Assembly: GCF_003325755.1 (NCBI RefSeq)
Contig: NZ_QORI02000033.1
Coordinates: 1 to 29,461, forward strand
Source: Pseudomonas sp. SST3
GTDB taxonomy: Bacteria > Pseudomonadota > Gammaproteobacteria > Pseudomonadales > Pseudomonadaceae
Reading direction: 5' to 3'
Length of the DNA: 29,461 bases
Below, piece by piece: positions 7,739 to 17,485 of the stretch; within the stretch, counting starts at the first letter, position 1; each line of letters begins with the position of its first letter. The notes under the pieces were generated by a model, which searched no databases, had not been told where the DNA came from, and saw only the letters and a list, made by a program, of their open reading frames with translations. The translations under genes and the position numbers were made by a program.

Positions 7739-8068
7739 CTACCTTGCGCTTTCGCTTGGTTGAGACGACTCTACATCGCTAGCTAGGGAGCGCTGCAGAA
7801 AATCGCTTAATTCCCTGATCTGATTCTCGTTAAGGGTCTTGCTTTGCGAAAAAACCGATTCAAGATCCACGCCTACCTTATCTTCCCAAGCGCAGAGTGC
7901 CTTGAGCGCGTGCAGCGCATTGGTAATGGAGTTTGCCGCGAGCGAACCATTTCGTAGCATCCAGGTTGCGTATAGGGTCTGGTGATAGAGAGGCATTCCA
8001 TCTTCGTCCACTAAGACCGAAAAGCGCTCTCCATCGACAGCCCTGAACCTGCGCACTGAAATACCCAT
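7739..8068 (-). pseudogene. Tyrosine recombinase 1, N-terminal (core-binding) fragment
   Basis: 109 residues from ATG at 8068, preceded by a G-rich ribosome site. Residues about 30-95 (LYATWMLRNGSLAANSITNA, then LHALKALCAWEDK) look like the helical SAM-like core-binding domain of integrases. The reading ends with QPSESAR and a TAG, whereas the downstream frame supplies a good linker and the catalytic domain. A -1 shift between about 7782 and 7755 would join them, which corresponds to a one-base deletion in the present sequence. No standard slippery heptamer is aligned there. It is the first gene of the element's operon, nearest ssb. Confidence 0.65.
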
Positions 8069-8130
8069 TACCCCCCCGAAATATTACTTTTCTGCTTGGT
8101 GTCAGAATAGCTGAACTTCTGCTGGAAAGA

Positions 8131-8193
8131 CTTTACGTAGGCTGAAAAGCAAAACCCCCGCAGTGCGGGGGTTTCAAGCTCAATCTTTACGTA
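8131..8193. repeat. 9-bp direct repeat flanking the ssb terminator
   Basis: CTTTACGTA occurs at 8131-8139 and again at 8185-8193, on either side of the ssb terminator hairpin, at the border between core and element. It could be a trace of an attachment or target site or simple chance; nine bases are weak evidence. Confidence 0.3.
8152..8174 (-). terminator. ssb terminator
   Basis: A ten-base perfect stem (8152-8161 with 8165-8174, three-base loop) rich in G/C and ending in T-rich sequence on the minus strand, 37 bases after the ssb stop. On the other strand it is followed by only three T, so it serves mainly ssb. Confidence 0.85.
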
Positions 8194-8210
8194 AGTGTCT
8201 AAGGTAGGAC

Positions 8211-8705
8211 CTAGAACGGGATATCGTCGTCGAAACTGTCATAGTCCGGAGCAGGCTGCTGAGCAGGCTGCGGCTGAGACTGCGGACGCGACTGCTGCTG
8301 CGGCTGCGAATCGCGCTGCGGACGCGGCTGGGACTGGCGCGGAGCGTCGTCCGAACTGCCACCGCGGCCACCGAGCAGTTGCATCGTGCCACCCATGTCC
8401 ACTACTACCTCGGTGGTGTAGCGCTTGACGCCGTCCTTTTCCCACTCGCGCGTCTGTAGACGGCCTTCGATGTAGCATTGCGAGCCTTTGCGCAGGTATT
8501 CACCGGCAATTTCGGCGACCTTGCCGAACAGCACAACACGGTGCCATTCGGTACGTTCCTGCTGCTGTCCGGTCTGTTTGTCCTTCCAGCTGTCGGTGGT
8601 AGCCAGCGTAATGTTGGTCACCGCATTGCCATTGGGCATGTAGCGGGTTTCCGGGTCGCCGCCGACATTGCCGATCAAGATGACTTTATTCACCCCTCTG
8701 GCCAT
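8211..8705 (-). CDS. ssb: Single-stranded DNA-binding protein
   Basis: 164 residues. The OB-fold (1-110) is canonical: [33 protein letters not shown] and [15 protein letters not shown]. The linker (115-155) is a Gln/Pro/Arg/Ser-rich low-complexity tract, and the end [11 protein letters not shown] is the acidic tip that recruits RecQ, PriA, exonuclease I, RecO and other partners. It forms tetramers protecting ssDNA in replication, repair and recombination. A strong AAGGAG lies ahead of the ATG. It follows the MFS gene after 182 bp, so it likely has its own promoter, and is next to uvrA as in other pseudomonads. I saw no LexA box in the leader. Confidence 0.97.
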   Translation of the reverse strand: MARGVNKVILIGNVGGDPETRYMPNGNAVTNITLATTDSWKDKQTGQQQERTEWHRVVLFGKVAEIAGEYLRKGSQCYIEGRLQTREWEKDGVKRYTTEVVVDMGGTMQLLGGRGGSSDDAPRQSQPRPQRDSQPQQQSRPQSQPQPAQQPAPDYDSFDDDIPF

Positions 8706-8746
8706 GGGTAACTCCTTTATCTCTGCATGAATTGGGTTGGCTCACT

Positions 8747-8771
8747 GGGGAGAGTCCCCGCAATCCGGGGA
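8747..8771 (-). promoter_or_regulatory. Two mutually exclusive hairpins in the ssb leader
   Basis: In the 182-bp MFS-ssb gap, TCCCC at 8755-8759 can pair either with GGGGA at 8747-8751 or, extended to six bases, with CGGGGA at 8766-8771. On the minus strand this region precedes the ssb ribosome site by about 40 bases. It may be a weak end signal for the MFS transcript or a leader structure. The rest of the gap holds nothing further I can name. Confidence 0.3.
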
Positions 8772-8887
8772 AAAGCCAATGACCGTGAATCTTACCTTAC
8801 CGCCCCATGTCGGCCAACCGGCGCGACCTCAGGCAGTGGAGCAGTAGACAGCATACGAAGCCGTTGACGCTCAGCGAACAGCCTGCC

Positions 8888-10255
8888 TCAGGCTACTAGG
8901 CGATCAAGAGCGGCGCGATCCAGGACCTGCATGTCGACCTTGACGTAGGCGGCCGACTCCTCGGCGATCACTACAGCATCCGACACACCCGGAACCGCCA
9001 GCATATGCTCGGCCAGTGCAGGGTTGCATACGGCATCGGCCGATAGCGGTAGCCGCAGACCGGTGACGTAAGGTGGCTCACGCATGCGCCACACCACCAT
9101 CAGCCACAACCCGCAGAGCACGGCGCAGCCGGCGAAAACCAGCGCAAGGCCGCCCTGCTGATAAAACCATCCACCCAGGACGCCGCCAATACCGGCACCG
9201 AGAAACTGGCTCGTGGAGTAAACACCCATCGCCGTACCCTTGCCACCGGCCGGCGCCACCTTGCTGATCAGCGAAGGCAAGGAGGCTTCCAGCAGATTGA
9301 ATGCGATGAAGAACACGATCATGCCGACGACCAATGCCCAGAGCCCGTTACCGAGCCACCAGAAGAACAGCTCGGCGAATAGCAGAACCCCCACGGCGCC
9401 CAAGACGACGCGCTTCATCTGCCGCTTTTTTTCGCCATAAATGATGAAGGGCACCATGCCGAAGAATCCGACCACCAGGGCGGTGAGATAGACCCACCAG
9501 TGCTCATCCCTGGGCAGCGCCGCTTCGTCCACCAAGGCCAGCGGCAATGCGACGAAACTGGCCATGAGAATCGCATGCAATACGAAGATGCTGAAATCCA
9601 GGCGCAGGAGGCTCGGATGACGCAGCGTCTCGCCGAGCGCCTGCCTGGCCACACCCGACTCACGATGGCGCAGATGATGATGGGCGCGCGGCAGCGTGGC
9701 AACGACCAGCACACCCAACAGCGCCATTGCGGCCGTCGTCCAGAACAGGCCGGACAGACCGAACGCACGCGTCAGCAGCGGCCCGAGAATCATCGCCACC
9801 GCGAATGAAACACCAATGCTCATACCGATCATCGCCATCGCCTTGGTGCGATGCTGCTCGCGGGTGAGATCCGACAGCAGCGCCATCACCGCTGCTGATA
9901 TGGCACCGGCGCCCTGCAGCACGCGGCCAGCGATGACACCCCAAACGGAATCAGCCGTCGCGGCGAGTACCGCACCCGCAGCAAAGATCAGCAAGCCAAA
10001 GTAGATCACCGGCAGACGGCCAATTCGATCAGAAAGCATGCCGAACGGAATTTGTAGCACCGCCTGGGTCAAACCATAGGCACCGATAGCGAGACCAATC
10101 AGTGCCGGCGTGGCTCCCTGCAGCTCCATGCCATAGGTCGCCAGGACTGGCAGCACCATGAACATGCCGAGCATGCGAAACGCGAAAACCAGGGCCAGCC
10201 CGGATGCTGCGCGAGTTTCGCTGGCGCTCATGCGCTCGCTGTAGGGATCCTGCAT
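8888..10255 (-). CDS. MFS transporter, YajR type
   Basis: 455 residues with about 12 hydrophobic segments. The A-motif [13 protein letters not shown] (between TM2 and TM3) is the signature of drug:H+ antiporter-type MFS proteins. After the last membrane segment comes a soluble C-terminal domain of about 70 residues ([36 protein letters not shown]), the ferredoxin-like YAM domain that marks YajR. It probably exports small molecules by proton exchange across the inner membrane; the substrate is unknown. Start at MQDPYSERM (ATG at 10255); a second Met eight codons later is possible. It is divergent from uvrA over a 131-bp region, in the same place as PA4233 in P. aeruginosa. Confidence 0.85.
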   Translation of the reverse strand: MQDPYSERMSASETRAASGLALVFAFRMLGMFMVLPVLATYGMELQGATPALIGLAIGAYGLTQAVLQIPFGMLSDRIGRLPVIYFGLLIFAAGAVLAATADSVWGVIAGRVLQGAGAISAAVMALLSDLTREQHRTKAMAMIGMSIGVSFAVAMILGPLLTRAFGLSGLFWTTAAMALLGVLVVATLPRAHHHLRHRESGVARQALGETLRHPSLLRLDFSIFVLHAILMASFVALPLALVDEAALPRDEHWWVYLTALVVGFFGMVPFIIYGEKKRQMKRVVLGAVGVLLFAELFFWWLGNGLWALVVGMIVFFIAFNLLEASLPSLISKVAPAGGKGTAMGVYSTSQFLGAGIGGVLGGWFYQQGGLALVFAGCAVLCGLWLMVVWRMREPPYVTGLRLPLSADAVCNPALAEHMLAVPGVSDAVVIAEESAAYVKVDMQVLDRAALDRLVA

Positions 10256-10325
10256 GTGGGGTCTCGCTTGAATTAACCGGCGGCGATTCTAGCAGCCATC
10301 CCCTGCTTGGCACAGGCTCGCTGCT

Positions 10326-10355
10326 TTGGCGTGATGTCGCTGCTGGCCGTATACT
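10326..10355 (+). promoter_or_regulatory. Probable sigma70 promoter of uvrA
   Basis: TTGGCG (10326-10331) and TATACT (10350-10355) with an 18-base spacer, placing transcription start about 25 bases before the TTG start codon. No CTGT-(8 nt)-ACAG LexA operator is visible here. Confidence 0.55.
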
Positions 10356-10386
10356 TTCGGGTTTTCGCCCGCCATGCGAGGCTGCT

Positions 10387-13224
10387 TTGGACAAGATTCT
10401 GATTCGTGGGGCTCGGACCCACAACCTGAAAAACATCGACCTGACTCTGCCACGCGACAAGCTGATCGTGGTTACTGGCCTGTCAGGCTCCGGCAAGTCC
10501 TCGCTGGCTTTCGATACGCTTTACGCTGAAGGCCAACGCCGTTACGTCGAATCCCTGTCGGCATACGCCCGGCAATTTCTCTCGATGATGGAAAAGCCGG
10601 ACGTCGACACCATCGAAGGGCTCTCCCCGGCCATCTCCATTGAGCAAAAATCGACCTCGCACAACCCGCGGTCGACGGTCGGCACCATCACCGAAATCTA
10701 CGACTACCTGCGCTTGCTCTATGCGCGCGTGGGCACGCCGCGCTGCCCCGACCACGATGCGCCGCTGGAAGCCCAGACGGTCAGTCAGATGGTTGATCAG
10801 GTCTTGGCATTGCCGGAGGGGCGCAAGCTCATGCTTCTCGCCCCGGTCATTCGTGAGCGCAAAGGCGAGCATCTGGCAGTATTCGACGAGCTGCGCGCCC
10901 AAGGCTTCGTGCGCGCACGAGTCAATGGCCGATTGCACGAACTCGATGAACTGCCGAAGCTGGACAAGCAGAAGAAACACTCCATCGACGTTGTCGTGGA
11001 TCGCTTCAAGGTGCGCAGCGATCTGCAACAGCGGCTCGCCGAATCCTTCGAGACCGCGCTGAAGCTTGCCGATGGCATCGCGCTGGTGGCCTCGATGGAC
11101 GAGGATGACGATCATGAGGAAATGATTTTCTCGGCCCGCTTCGCCTGCCCCGTCTGCGGCCATTCAATCAGCGAGCTCGAGCCCAAGCTGTTTTCGTTCA
11201 ACAATCCGGCCGGAGCATGCCCAACCTGCGACGGCCTGGGGGTCAAACAGTTCTTCGATGCCAAACGCCTGGTCAATGGCGAACTGACCCTGGCTGAGGG
11301 CGCTATCCGCGGCTGGGATAGACGCAACGTCTACTATTTTCAGATGCTCGGCTCCCTCGCCTCGCATTATGGTTTCAGCCTCGACGAGCCGTTCGATTCG
11401 TTGCCGGCCGAGCAGCAGAAGGTGGTGTTGCGCGGCAGCGGCAAGGAGAACGTCGACTTTCGCTACCTGAACGACCGCGGCGATATTGTCAAACGCTCGC
11501 ATCCCTTCGAGGGCATCATCCCCAACCTCGAGCGCCGCTATCGGGAAACCGAGTCCAATTCGGTGCGTGAAGAATTGGCCAAATATCTCAGCACTCAGCC
11601 CTGCCCAGAATGCCGTGGCACCCGGCTGCGCCGTGAAGCCCGCCATGTCTGGGTTGGCGATAAGACCCTGCCGGCGGTGACTGGACTGCCAATTGGCGAT
11701 GCCACCGAGTATTTCGGCGGCCTCACGCTTAGCGGCCGCCGTGGCGAGATTGCCGACAAGATTCTCAAGGAAATACGCGAGCGCCTGCAGTTCCTGGTCA
11801 ACGTCGGCCTCGATTATCTGACGCTGGACCGCAGCGCTGACACTCTTTCAGGCGGCGAGGCTCAGCGCATCCGCCTGGCGAGCCAGATTGGCGCGGGACT
11901 GGTCGGGGTAATGTACATTCTCGACGAGCCCTCGATCGGCCTGCATCAGCGCGACAACGAACGCCTGCTCGGCACCCTGCGCCACCTGCGCGACATAGGC
12001 AATACGGTGATCGTCGTCGAGCACGACGAAGATGCCATACGCCTCGCCGACTATGTTGTCGATATCGGCCCGGGCGCCGGGATACATGGCGGACAGATCG
12101 TCGCGGAGGGCACGCCCGACGAGGTGATGAGCAACCCCGCCTCGCTAACTGGGGGCTATCTCTCAGGCCGCGTGAAGATCCTTTATCCCGAACAACGCAC
12201 GCCACGCGATGCTGACAAGCTGCTCAGACTCAAGGGCGCGCGAGGCAATAATCTGCGCAACGTTGATCTGGAAATCCCGGTCGGGCTACTCACGTGCATC
12301 ACCGGCGTATCCGGCTCGGGCAAGTCGACACTGATCAACAACACGCTGTTTCCGATCACGGCCACCGCCTTGAACGGGGCAACGACACTTGAAGTCGCAC
12401 CGCACGATTCATTCGACGGCTTGCAGCACCTGGACAAAGTGGTAGATATCGACCAGAGCCCAATCGGCCGCACACCACGCTCGAACCCGGCGACTTACAC
12501 CGGCCTGTTCACACCGATCCGCGAGCTGTTCGCGGGCGTCCCGGAGGCCCGTTCACGCGGTTACGGGCCTGGGCGCTTCTCGTTCAACGTTAAGGGCGGC
12601 CGCTGCGAAGCCTGTCAGGGCGATGGTGTAATCAAGGTGGAAATGCATTTCCTGCCTGATATTTACGTGCCCTGCGACGTCTGCAAGGGCAAGCGCTACA
12701 ACCGCGAGACGCTCGAGGTGAAGTACAAGGGCAAGAGCATTACCGAGGTGCTCGGCATGACCATTGAGGAGGCCCGTGAATTCTTCGACCCGGTGCCGGC
12801 GGTGGCTCGCAAGCTACAGACGCTGATGGATGTGGGACTGTCCTATATCAAGCTCGGGCAGAGCGCGACCACGCTGTCAGGCGGCGAGGCTCAGCGGGTT
12901 AAGTTGTCCCGAGAGCTATCCAAACGGGACACCGGCAAGACCCTTTACATTCTCGACGAGCCCACCACGGGGCTCCACTTCGCTGATATCCAGCAACTGC
13001 TGGATGTGTTGCATCGGCTGCGTGACCACGGCAACACCGTCGTGGTCATCGAACACAACCTGGATGTGATCAAAACCGCCGACTGGCTGGTTGATCTCGG
13101 CCCCGAAGGGGGCTCTAAAGGCGGACAGATCATCGCAACCGGCACGCCTGAGCAGGTTGCCGAGATGCCACAATCGCATACCGGCCACTTCCTCAAGCCG
13201 CTGCTAGAGCGTGACAAGCACTAA
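10387..13224 (+). CDS. uvrA: Excinuclease ABC subunit A
   Basis: 945 residues from a TTG start (preceded by GAGG); the frame is open farther upstream but that part lies before the promoter and inside the MFS gene, and family members begin with [18 protein letters not shown]. Two ABC modules: Walker [10 protein letters not shown] (31-39) and GVSGSGKST; signatures [13 protein letters not shown] and [13 protein letters not shown]; Walker [12 protein letters not shown] and [11 protein letters not shown]. Two zinc modules are intact (CPVCGHS...CPTCDG and CEACQGD...CDVCKG). UvrA2 with UvrB surveys DNA for bulky lesions in the cytoplasm, starting nucleotide excision repair. It converges with katA on a shared terminator. 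Confidence 0.98.
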   Translation: MDKILIRGARTHNLKNIDLTLPRDKLIVVTGLSGSGKSSLAFDTLYAEGQRRYVESLSAYARQFLSMMEKPDVDTIEGLSPAISIEQKSTSHNPRSTVGTITEIYDYLRLLYARVGTPRCPDHDAPLEAQTVSQMVDQVLALPEGRKLMLLAPVIRERKGEHLAVFDELRAQGFVRARVNGRLHELDELPKLDKQKKHSIDVVVDRFKVRSDLQQRLAESFETALKLADGIALVASMDEDDDHEEMIFSARFACPVCGHSISELEPKLFSFNNPAGACPTCDGLGVKQFFDAKRLVNGELTLAEGAIRGWDRRNVYYFQMLGSLASHYGFSLDEPFDSLPAEQQKVVLRGSGKENVDFRYLNDRGDIVKRSHPFEGIIPNLERRYRETESNSVREELAKYLSTQPCPECRGTRLRREARHVWVGDKTLPAVTGLPIGDATEYFGGLTLSGRRGEIADKILKEIRERLQFLVNVGLDYLTLDRSADTLSGGEAQRIRLASQIGAGLVGVMYILDEPSIGLHQRDNERLLGTLRHLRDIGNTVIVVEHDEDAIRLADYVVDIGPGAGIHGGQIVAEGTPDEVMSNPASLTGGYLSGRVKILYPEQRTPRDADKLLRLKGARGNNLRNVDLEIPVGLLTCITGVSGSGKSTLINNTLFPITATALNGATTLEVAPHDSFDGLQHLDKVVDIDQSPIGRTPRSNPATYTGLFTPIRELFAGVPEARSRGYGPGRFSFNVKGGRCEACQGDGVIKVEMHFLPDIYVPCDVCKGKRYNRETLEVKYKGKSITEVLGMTIEEAREFFDPVPAVARKLQTLMDVGLSYIKLGQSATTLSGGEAQRVKLSRELSKRDTGKTLYILDEPTTGLHFADIQQLLDVLHRLRDHGNTVVVIEHNLDVIKTADWLVDLGPEGGSKGGQIIATGTPEQVAEMPQSHTGHFLKPLLERDKH

Positions 13225-13276
13225 CTCGGCACGGAACATCGCCGCGCCAATTGGCGTTAACGTTTTTGGTACCGGA

Positions 13277-13316
13277 AACGAAGAAGCCCGCAGCGATCAC
13301 TGCGGGCTTCTTCGTT
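13277..13316. terminator. Bidirectional terminator between uvrA and katA
   Basis: A perfect 17-base stem (13277-13293 with 13300-13316) around a six-base loop, GC-rich at the top (GCCCGCAG) and AAGAAG/CTTCTT at the base. It lies 52 bases after the uvrA stop and 12 after the katA stop, and so can end both convergent transcripts. Nothing else is present in the 104-bp gap. Confidence 0.85.
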
Positions 13317-13328
13317 GCACCTTGCGGT

Positions 13329-14789
13329 TTAGGCCAGTGCGTCCTCAACCGGGAGGTCTAGCATCTTGGCGATGCCCGTACCGTAAGCTGGGTCAGCCAA
13401 GTAGCAATGCTTGATATGGCGCAGCTTGATGTGCCTTGCCGCATCTCCCATAGCCCGAGCGGTGTTTTCGAACAGACGCTGCTGTTCGTCGGCCTTCATG
13501 AGGCGGAACAGATCACCCGGCTGGGTGAAGTAGTCCGCATCATCCGTACGAAAATCATAACGGGCACCGGCACCTTCGAGCGCCAGAGGCGGCTCGCTGA
13601 AGTCTGGTTGCTCCTGCCATTCGCCGTAGGTGTTCGGCTCGTAATGCAAACGGCCACCCTGATTACCATCCACGCGCATCGAGCCATCGCGGTGATAGCT
13701 GTGTACCGGGCAGCGCGGTGCGTTGACCGGAATCTGGTGATGGTTCACACCCAGCCGATAGCGCTGCGCGTCGCCGTAGGAGAACAGGCGCCCCTGCAGC
13801 ATGCGATCAGGGGAGAAGCTGATGCCCGGCACTACGTTGGCAGGCGTAAAAGCAGCTTGCTCGACGTCCTGAAAGTAGTTGTCGGCGTTGCGGTTCAATT
13901 CGTAGTAACCGACTTCGATCAGGGGATAGTCCTTCTTCGACCAGACCTTGGTCAGGTCGAATGGATGGAAGCGATAGCTCGCGGCCTCAGCTTCCGGCAT
14001 GACCTGCACGTACATGGTCCAGCGCGGGAAATCGCCACGCTCGATGGCCTCGAACAGATCGCGCTGTGAGCTTTCGCGATCGCTGGCGACGACTGCGGCG
14101 GCTTCCGCATCGGTCAGGTTCTTGATGCCCTGCTGTGTCTTGAAGTGGAACTTGACCCAGTAGCGCTGGTTATCAGCACTGATAAAGCTATAAGTGTGCG
14201 AGCCGAATCCGTGCATGTGTCGATAGGAGGCCGGGATACCGCGATCACCCATCACATAAGTGATCTGGTGCAGCGCCTCAGGTAGGCCCGTCCAGAAATC
14301 CCAATTATTGTTGGCGCTGCGCATGTTGGTGCGCGGGTCGCGCTTGACCGCGTGGTTGAGGTCAGGAAATTTCAAAGGGTCGCGGAAGAAAAACACCGGG
14401 GTGTTGTTGCCGACCATGTCCCAGTTGCCCTGCTCTGTGTAGAACTTCAGCGCATAGCCACGAATATCTCGCTCGGCGTCCGCCGCGCCACGCTCACCGG
14501 CCACAGTGGAGAAGCGCGCGAACATCGGCGTCTTCTTGCCTACCTCGGAAAAGATCGCCGCCTTGGTAAAACGAGTGATGTCTTGGGTCACCACGAACTC
14601 GCCAAACGCGCCGGAGCCCTTGGCGTGCATGCGCCGCTCGGGGATCACCTCACGATCAAAATGCGCCAGCTTTTCCAGGAACCAAACATCCTGAAGCAGC
14701 ATGGGCCCACGAGGGCCGGCCGTCATTGAGTTCTGGTTTTCAGCTACTGGCGCACCGGCAACTGTCGTCAATCTAGGCTTGTCAGTCAT
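13329..14789 (-). CDS. katA: Monofunctional haem catalase, clade 3
   Basis: 486 residues from ATG at 14789, chosen because AAGGAG lies eight bases upstream and homologues begin near [15 protein letters not shown]; an upstream in-frame extension to 14885 covers the promoter. It breaks down H2O2 to water and O2. Active-site residues are all present: distal His55 in [13 protein letters not shown], Asn128 in [12 protein letters not shown] and proximal haem ligand Tyr338 in [14 protein letters not shown]. Length fits small-subunit NADPH-binding catalases and no export signal is seen. The gene has its own promoter after the rplQ terminator. In P. aeruginosa the bacterioferritin gene bfrA lies next; here uvrA is next. 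Confidence 0.95.
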   Translation of the reverse strand: MTDKPRLTTVAGAPVAENQNSMTAGPRGPMLLQDVWFLEKLAHFDREVIPERRMHAKGSGAFGEFVVTQDITRFTKAAIFSEVGKKTPMFARFSTVAGERGAADAERDIRGYALKFYTEQGNWDMVGNNTPVFFFRDPLKFPDLNHAVKRDPRTNMRSANNNWDFWTGLPEALHQITYVMGDRGIPASYRHMHGFGSHTYSFISADNQRYWVKFHFKTQQGIKNLTDAEAAAVVASDRESSQRDLFEAIERGDFPRWTMYVQVMPEAEAASYRFHPFDLTKVWSKKDYPLIEVGYYELNRNADNYFQDVEQAAFTPANVVPGISFSPDRMLQGRLFSYGDAQRYRLGVNHHQIPVNAPRCPVHSYHRDGSMRVDGNQGGRLHYEPNTYGEWQEQPDFSEPPLALEGAGARYDFRTDDADYFTQPGDLFRLMKADEQQRLFENTARAMGDAARHIKLRHIKHCYLADPAYGTGIAKMLDLPVEDALA

Positions 14790-14855
14790 TTTCACGCTCC
14801 TTGAACAGCTATCCGTAACTACAGCGAAGCCGGCTATACCGGCGGCATGGAAACG

Positions 14856-14885
14856 ATCATAGAAAGCCGGACGGAGCGAGGCCAA
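14856..14885 (-). promoter_or_regulatory. Probable sigma70 promoter of katA
   Basis: On the minus strand TTGGCC (14885-14880) and TATGAT (14861-14856) are 18 bases apart, giving a leader of about 60 bases before the katA start. It lies just past the rplQ terminator. I could not assign a clear OxyR site. Confidence 0.5.
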
Positions 14886-14923
14886 TGCGTTGAATCAAAC
14901 CCGACGATAGAAAATACGAATAT

Positions 14924-14956
14924 AAAAAAACCGAGCCCAGGGGCTCGGTCTTTTTT
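14924..14956 (-). terminator. Terminator of the alpha operon (after rplQ)
   Basis: Stem ACCGAGCC (14930-14937) with GGCTCGGT (14942-14949), followed on the minus strand by a run of T (14930-14924) and preceded by a T run on the other strand, so it could work in both directions. It lies about 20 bases past the rplQ stop. Confidence 0.9.
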
Positions 14957-14971
14957 CCGAAAAGCCGAAGC

Positions 14972-15358
14972 TTATTCGGCCGCTTCCACTTCACCGGTAA
15001 CCGGACGGTCAACCAGTTCAACGTAAGCCATCGGTGCATTATCCCCAGCGCGGAAACCGCACTTGAGGATACGCAGGTAACCGCCCTGACGGGTGGCGTA
15101 ACGCGGACCCAGATCATTGAACAGCTTGCCAACGATAGCCTTCGAGCGAGTACGGTCGAAAGCCAGACGACGATTGGCGACGCTGTCTTCCTTGGCCAGG
15201 GTAATCAGCGGCTCGGCAACGCGACGCAGCTCTTTAGCCTTGGGCAGGGTTGTTTTGATCAGTTCGTGCTCGAACAACGACACCGCCATGTTCTGAAACA
15301 TGGCCTTACGGTGAGCGCTTGTGCGGCTGAGATGACGGCCACTTTTACGATGACGCAT
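14972..15358 (-). CDS. rplQ: 50S ribosomal protein L17
   Basis: 128 residues, full length. The start [20 protein letters not shown] is the diagnostic bL17 N-terminus, and [21 protein letters not shown] is also characteristic. It is a bacteria-specific large-subunit protein near the peptide exit tunnel. It is the last gene of the alpha operon, 45 bases after rpoA, with AAGGAA as ribosome site and a strong terminator behind it. The last ten residues ([11 protein letters not shown]) are acidic, unlike the basic body, as usual in pseudomonads. Confidence 0.98.
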   Translation of the reverse strand: MRHRKSGRHLSRTSAHRKAMFQNMAVSLFEHELIKTTLPKAKELRRVAEPLITLAKEDSVANRRLAFDRTRSKAIVGKLFNDLGPRYATRQGGYLRILKCGFRAGDNAPMAYVELVDRPVTGEVEAAE

Positions 15359-15403
15359 GATTGAAATTCCTTACCAAACGATCAGTTCGGTGACTATGGG
15401 CGA

Positions 15404-16405
15404 TCAGGCCGTAGCCTTATCGTCCTTCTTGAGACTAGCCGGCGGCCAATTGTCGAGGCGCATGCCGAGGGACAGACCACGGGAGGCCAGAACGTCTTTG
15501 ATTTCGGTCAGAGACTTCTTGCCCAGGTTCGGCGTTTTCAACAGCTCGACTTCGGTACGCTGAATCAGATCACCGATGTAGTAGATGTTTTCTGCCTTGA
15601 GGCAGTTGGCCGAACGAACGGTCAGTTCCAAGTCATCAACTGGACGCAACAGGATCGGATCGATCTCGTCTTCCTGCTCGACCACGACTGGCTCGCTGTC
15701 ACCCTTGAGGTCGACGAACGCGGCCAGCTGCTGCTGCAGAATGGTCGCGGCACGACGGATCGCCTCTTCGGGATCCAGGGTTCCGTTGGTTTCCAGGTCG
15801 ATGACCAGCTTGTCCAAGTTGGTACGCTGCTCAACACGAGCGTTTTCGACAACATAAGCAACGCGACGAACCGGACTGAAAGTCGAGTCGAGCTGAAGAC
15901 GGCCGATGCTGCGGCTCTCGTCTTCGTCGCTCTGACGAGCGTCAGCCGGCTCGTAGCCACGGCCGCGAGCGACCTTCAGCTTCATGTTGATCGAGCCATT
16001 AGCCGCCAGGTTGGCAATCAGGTGATCGCCATTGACGATTTCGACATCGTGATCCAGCTGGATATCGGCAGCGGTAACAGCGCCCGCGCCCTTCTTCACC
16101 AGGCTCAAGGTCACTTCATCACGGCCATGCAGCTTGATGGCGATACCTTTGAGGTTCAGCAGGATTTCGATGACATCTTCCTGCACGCCCTCGATAGCGC
16201 TGTACTCGTGGAGCACACCGTCGATCTCAGCCTCGACCACAGCGCAGCCGGGCATGGAGGACAACAGGATACGACGCAGCGCGTTGCCCAGGGTATGGCC
16301 GAAACCACGCTCGAGAGGCTCGAGAGTGATTTTGGCACGGGTCGGACTGACCACCTGCACATCGATATGGCGGGGGGTCAGGAACTCATTTACCGAAATC
16401 TGCAT
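15404..16405 (-). CDS. rpoA: DNA-directed RNA polymerase subunit alpha
   Basis: 333 residues. The N-terminal domain (1-235) dimerises and scaffolds beta and beta' ([20 protein letters not shown]). The C-terminal domain (about 250-320) has the helix-hairpin-helix that touches UP elements and activators ([16 protein letters not shown] and [19 protein letters not shown]). Placed between rpsD and rplQ as in the conserved alpha operon, with AGGTG ahead of the ATG. The C-terminal residues after the CTD are short and basic. No anomalies. Confidence 0.98.
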   Translation of the reverse strand: MQISVNEFLTPRHIDVQVVSPTRAKITLEPLERGFGHTLGNALRRILLSSMPGCAVVEAEIDGVLHEYSAIEGVQEDVIEILLNLKGIAIKLHGRDEVTLSLVKKGAGAVTAADIQLDHDVEIVNGDHLIANLAANGSINMKLKVARGRGYEPADARQSDEDESRSIGRLQLDSTFSPVRRVAYVVENARVEQRTNLDKLVIDLETNGTLDPEEAIRRAATILQQQLAAFVDLKGDSEPVVVEQEDEIDPILLRPVDDLELTVRSANCLKAENIYYIGDLIQRTEVELLKTPNLGKKSLTEIKDVLASRGLSLGMRLDNWPPASLKKDDKATA

Positions 16406-16427
16406 GGATACACCTATTTTCTAGCCC

Positions 16428-17048
16428 TTACTTGGAGTAGAGCTCGACAATCAGGTTTTCGTTGATGTCGGCAGACAGATCACTGCGAGCCGGAACACTC
16501 TTGAAAACACCGGATTTCTTGTCGGTATCTACTTCGACCCACTCAACGCGACCGCGCTGTGCGCACAGATCCAGGGCTTGGGCGATGCGCAGCTGGTTAC
16601 GGCACTTCTCACGAACGGCGACCACGTCACCCGCCTTCACTTGGAAGGACGGGACGTTCACGGTCTTGCCGTTGACACTGATTGCCTTGTGGGAAACCAA
16701 CTGACGCGACTCGGCACGAGTAGAGCCGAAGCCCATGCGGTAAACCACGTTATCCAGACGGCACTCCAGCAGTTGGAGCAGGTTTTCACCGGTAGCGCCC
16801 TTACGGCTGGCCGCTTCCTTGTAGTAACCGCTGAACTGGCGCTCGAGCACGCCATAGATACGGCGAACCTTCTGCTTTTCACGCAGCTGAGTGCCGTAGT
16901 CAGACAGACGACCACGACGCTGACCATGAACACCCGGTGGGGTTTCGATATTGCACTTCGATTCGAGCGCGCGTACACCACTCTTCAGAAAGAGATCGGT
17001 GCCTTCACGACGAGACAGTTTGCACTTGGGACCAATATAACGAGCCAT
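16428..17048 (-). CDS. rpsD: 30S ribosomal protein S4
   Basis: 206 residues beginning [20 protein letters not shown]. The S4 RNA-binding domain is at about 97-160 ([32 protein letters not shown]). Only isolated cysteines are present at the N-terminus, so this is the zinc-free form. S4 starts 16S assembly at the five-way junction and, in enterobacteria, represses its own alpha operon at the leader. The ribosome site is AGGAG, and rpoA follows after 22 bases. Confidence 0.98.
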   Translation of the reverse strand: MARYIGPKCKLSRREGTDLFLKSGVRALESKCNIETPPGVHGQRRGRLSDYGTQLREKQKVRRIYGVLERQFSGYYKEAASRKGATGENLLQLLECRLDNVVYRMGFGSTRAESRQLVSHKAISVNGKTVNVPSFQVKAGDVVAVREKCRNQLRIAQALDLCAQRGRVEWVEVDTDKKSGVFKSVPARSDLSADINENLIVELYSK

Positions 17049-17065
17049 TTCTCACTGTCTCCTGA

Positions 17066-17455
17066 TTACACGCGGCGCTTCTTCGGCGGACGGCACCCGT
17101 TGTGCGGGATTGGCGTCACGTCGGTGATGCTGGCGATTTTATAACCACAGCCGTTCAATGCACGAACGGCAGATTCACGGCCCGGACCAGGACCCTTGAC
17201 GTTCACGTCGAGGTTCTTGAGGCCATATTCCAGTGCCGCCTGACCAGCACGTTCAGCAGCCACCTGGGCAGCGAACGGCGTGCTCTTACGAGAGCCACGG
17301 AAACCGGAACCACCGGACGTAGCCCAGGACAACGCATTGCCTTGGCGATCGGTGATAGTGATGATGGTGTTATTGAAAGACGCGTGGATATGGGCGATGC
17401 CATCAACCACCGTCTTTTTGATTTTCTTACGAGGACGAGCAGCAGGTTTTGCCAT
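17066..17455 (-). CDS. rpsK: 30S ribosomal protein S11
   Basis: 129 residues. The basic N-terminal tail ([18 protein letters not shown]) is followed by the core [20 protein letters not shown] and the conserved end [20 protein letters not shown]. It binds the 16S platform near the mRNA exit and E site. Located between rpsM and rpsD with gaps of 30 and 17 bases. The C-terminal Asn-Gly is the known site where S11 isoaspartate forms in E. coli. Confidence 0.98.
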   Translation of the reverse strand: MAKPAARPRKKIKKTVVDGIAHIHASFNNTIITITDRQGNALSWATSGGSGFRGSRKSTPFAAQVAAERAGQAALEYGLKNLDVNVKGPGPGRESAVRALNGCGYKIASITDVTPIPHNGCRPPKKRRV

Positions 17456-17485
17456 GATTAGATTCCTGTCGATGCGCTAACGCGA

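Larger units (their letters stand above)
1317..8130 (-). mobile_element. Degenerate multi-tyrosine-recombinase element with truncated cargo
   Basis: A minus-strand block with three tyrosine recombinase genes (8068 to 3290), a coiled-coil accessory gene (3287 to 2883) and two cargo remnants (2676 to 1317). It sits between the ssb terminator and copR. Overlapping starts and stops show one operon. The pattern of several unlike tyrosine recombinases plus a small coiled-coil protein is known from Tn554 (TnpA, TnpB, TnpC) and other multi-recombinase islands; which family this belongs to is inference. Two of the three recombinases are frameshifted and both cargo genes are truncated, so it is probably immobile. 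No terminal inverted repeats were found by eye, and the ends are approximate. Confidence 0.6.

Noticed and set aside
10204..10386. 61-codon N-terminal extension of uvrA
   Set aside because: It begins within the MFS gene, crosses the probable uvrA promoter, and UvrA proteins begin at the TTG-encoded DKILIRGAR.
10256..10386. Possible LexA (SOS) operator upstream of uvrA
   Set aside because: No CTGT and ACAG half-sites at the right spacing were seen here or in the ssb leader.
14790..14930. OxyR-type ATAG/CTAT pattern upstream of katA
   Set aside because: Only scattered half-matches (ATAG, CTAT) without the right spacing; too weak to call.
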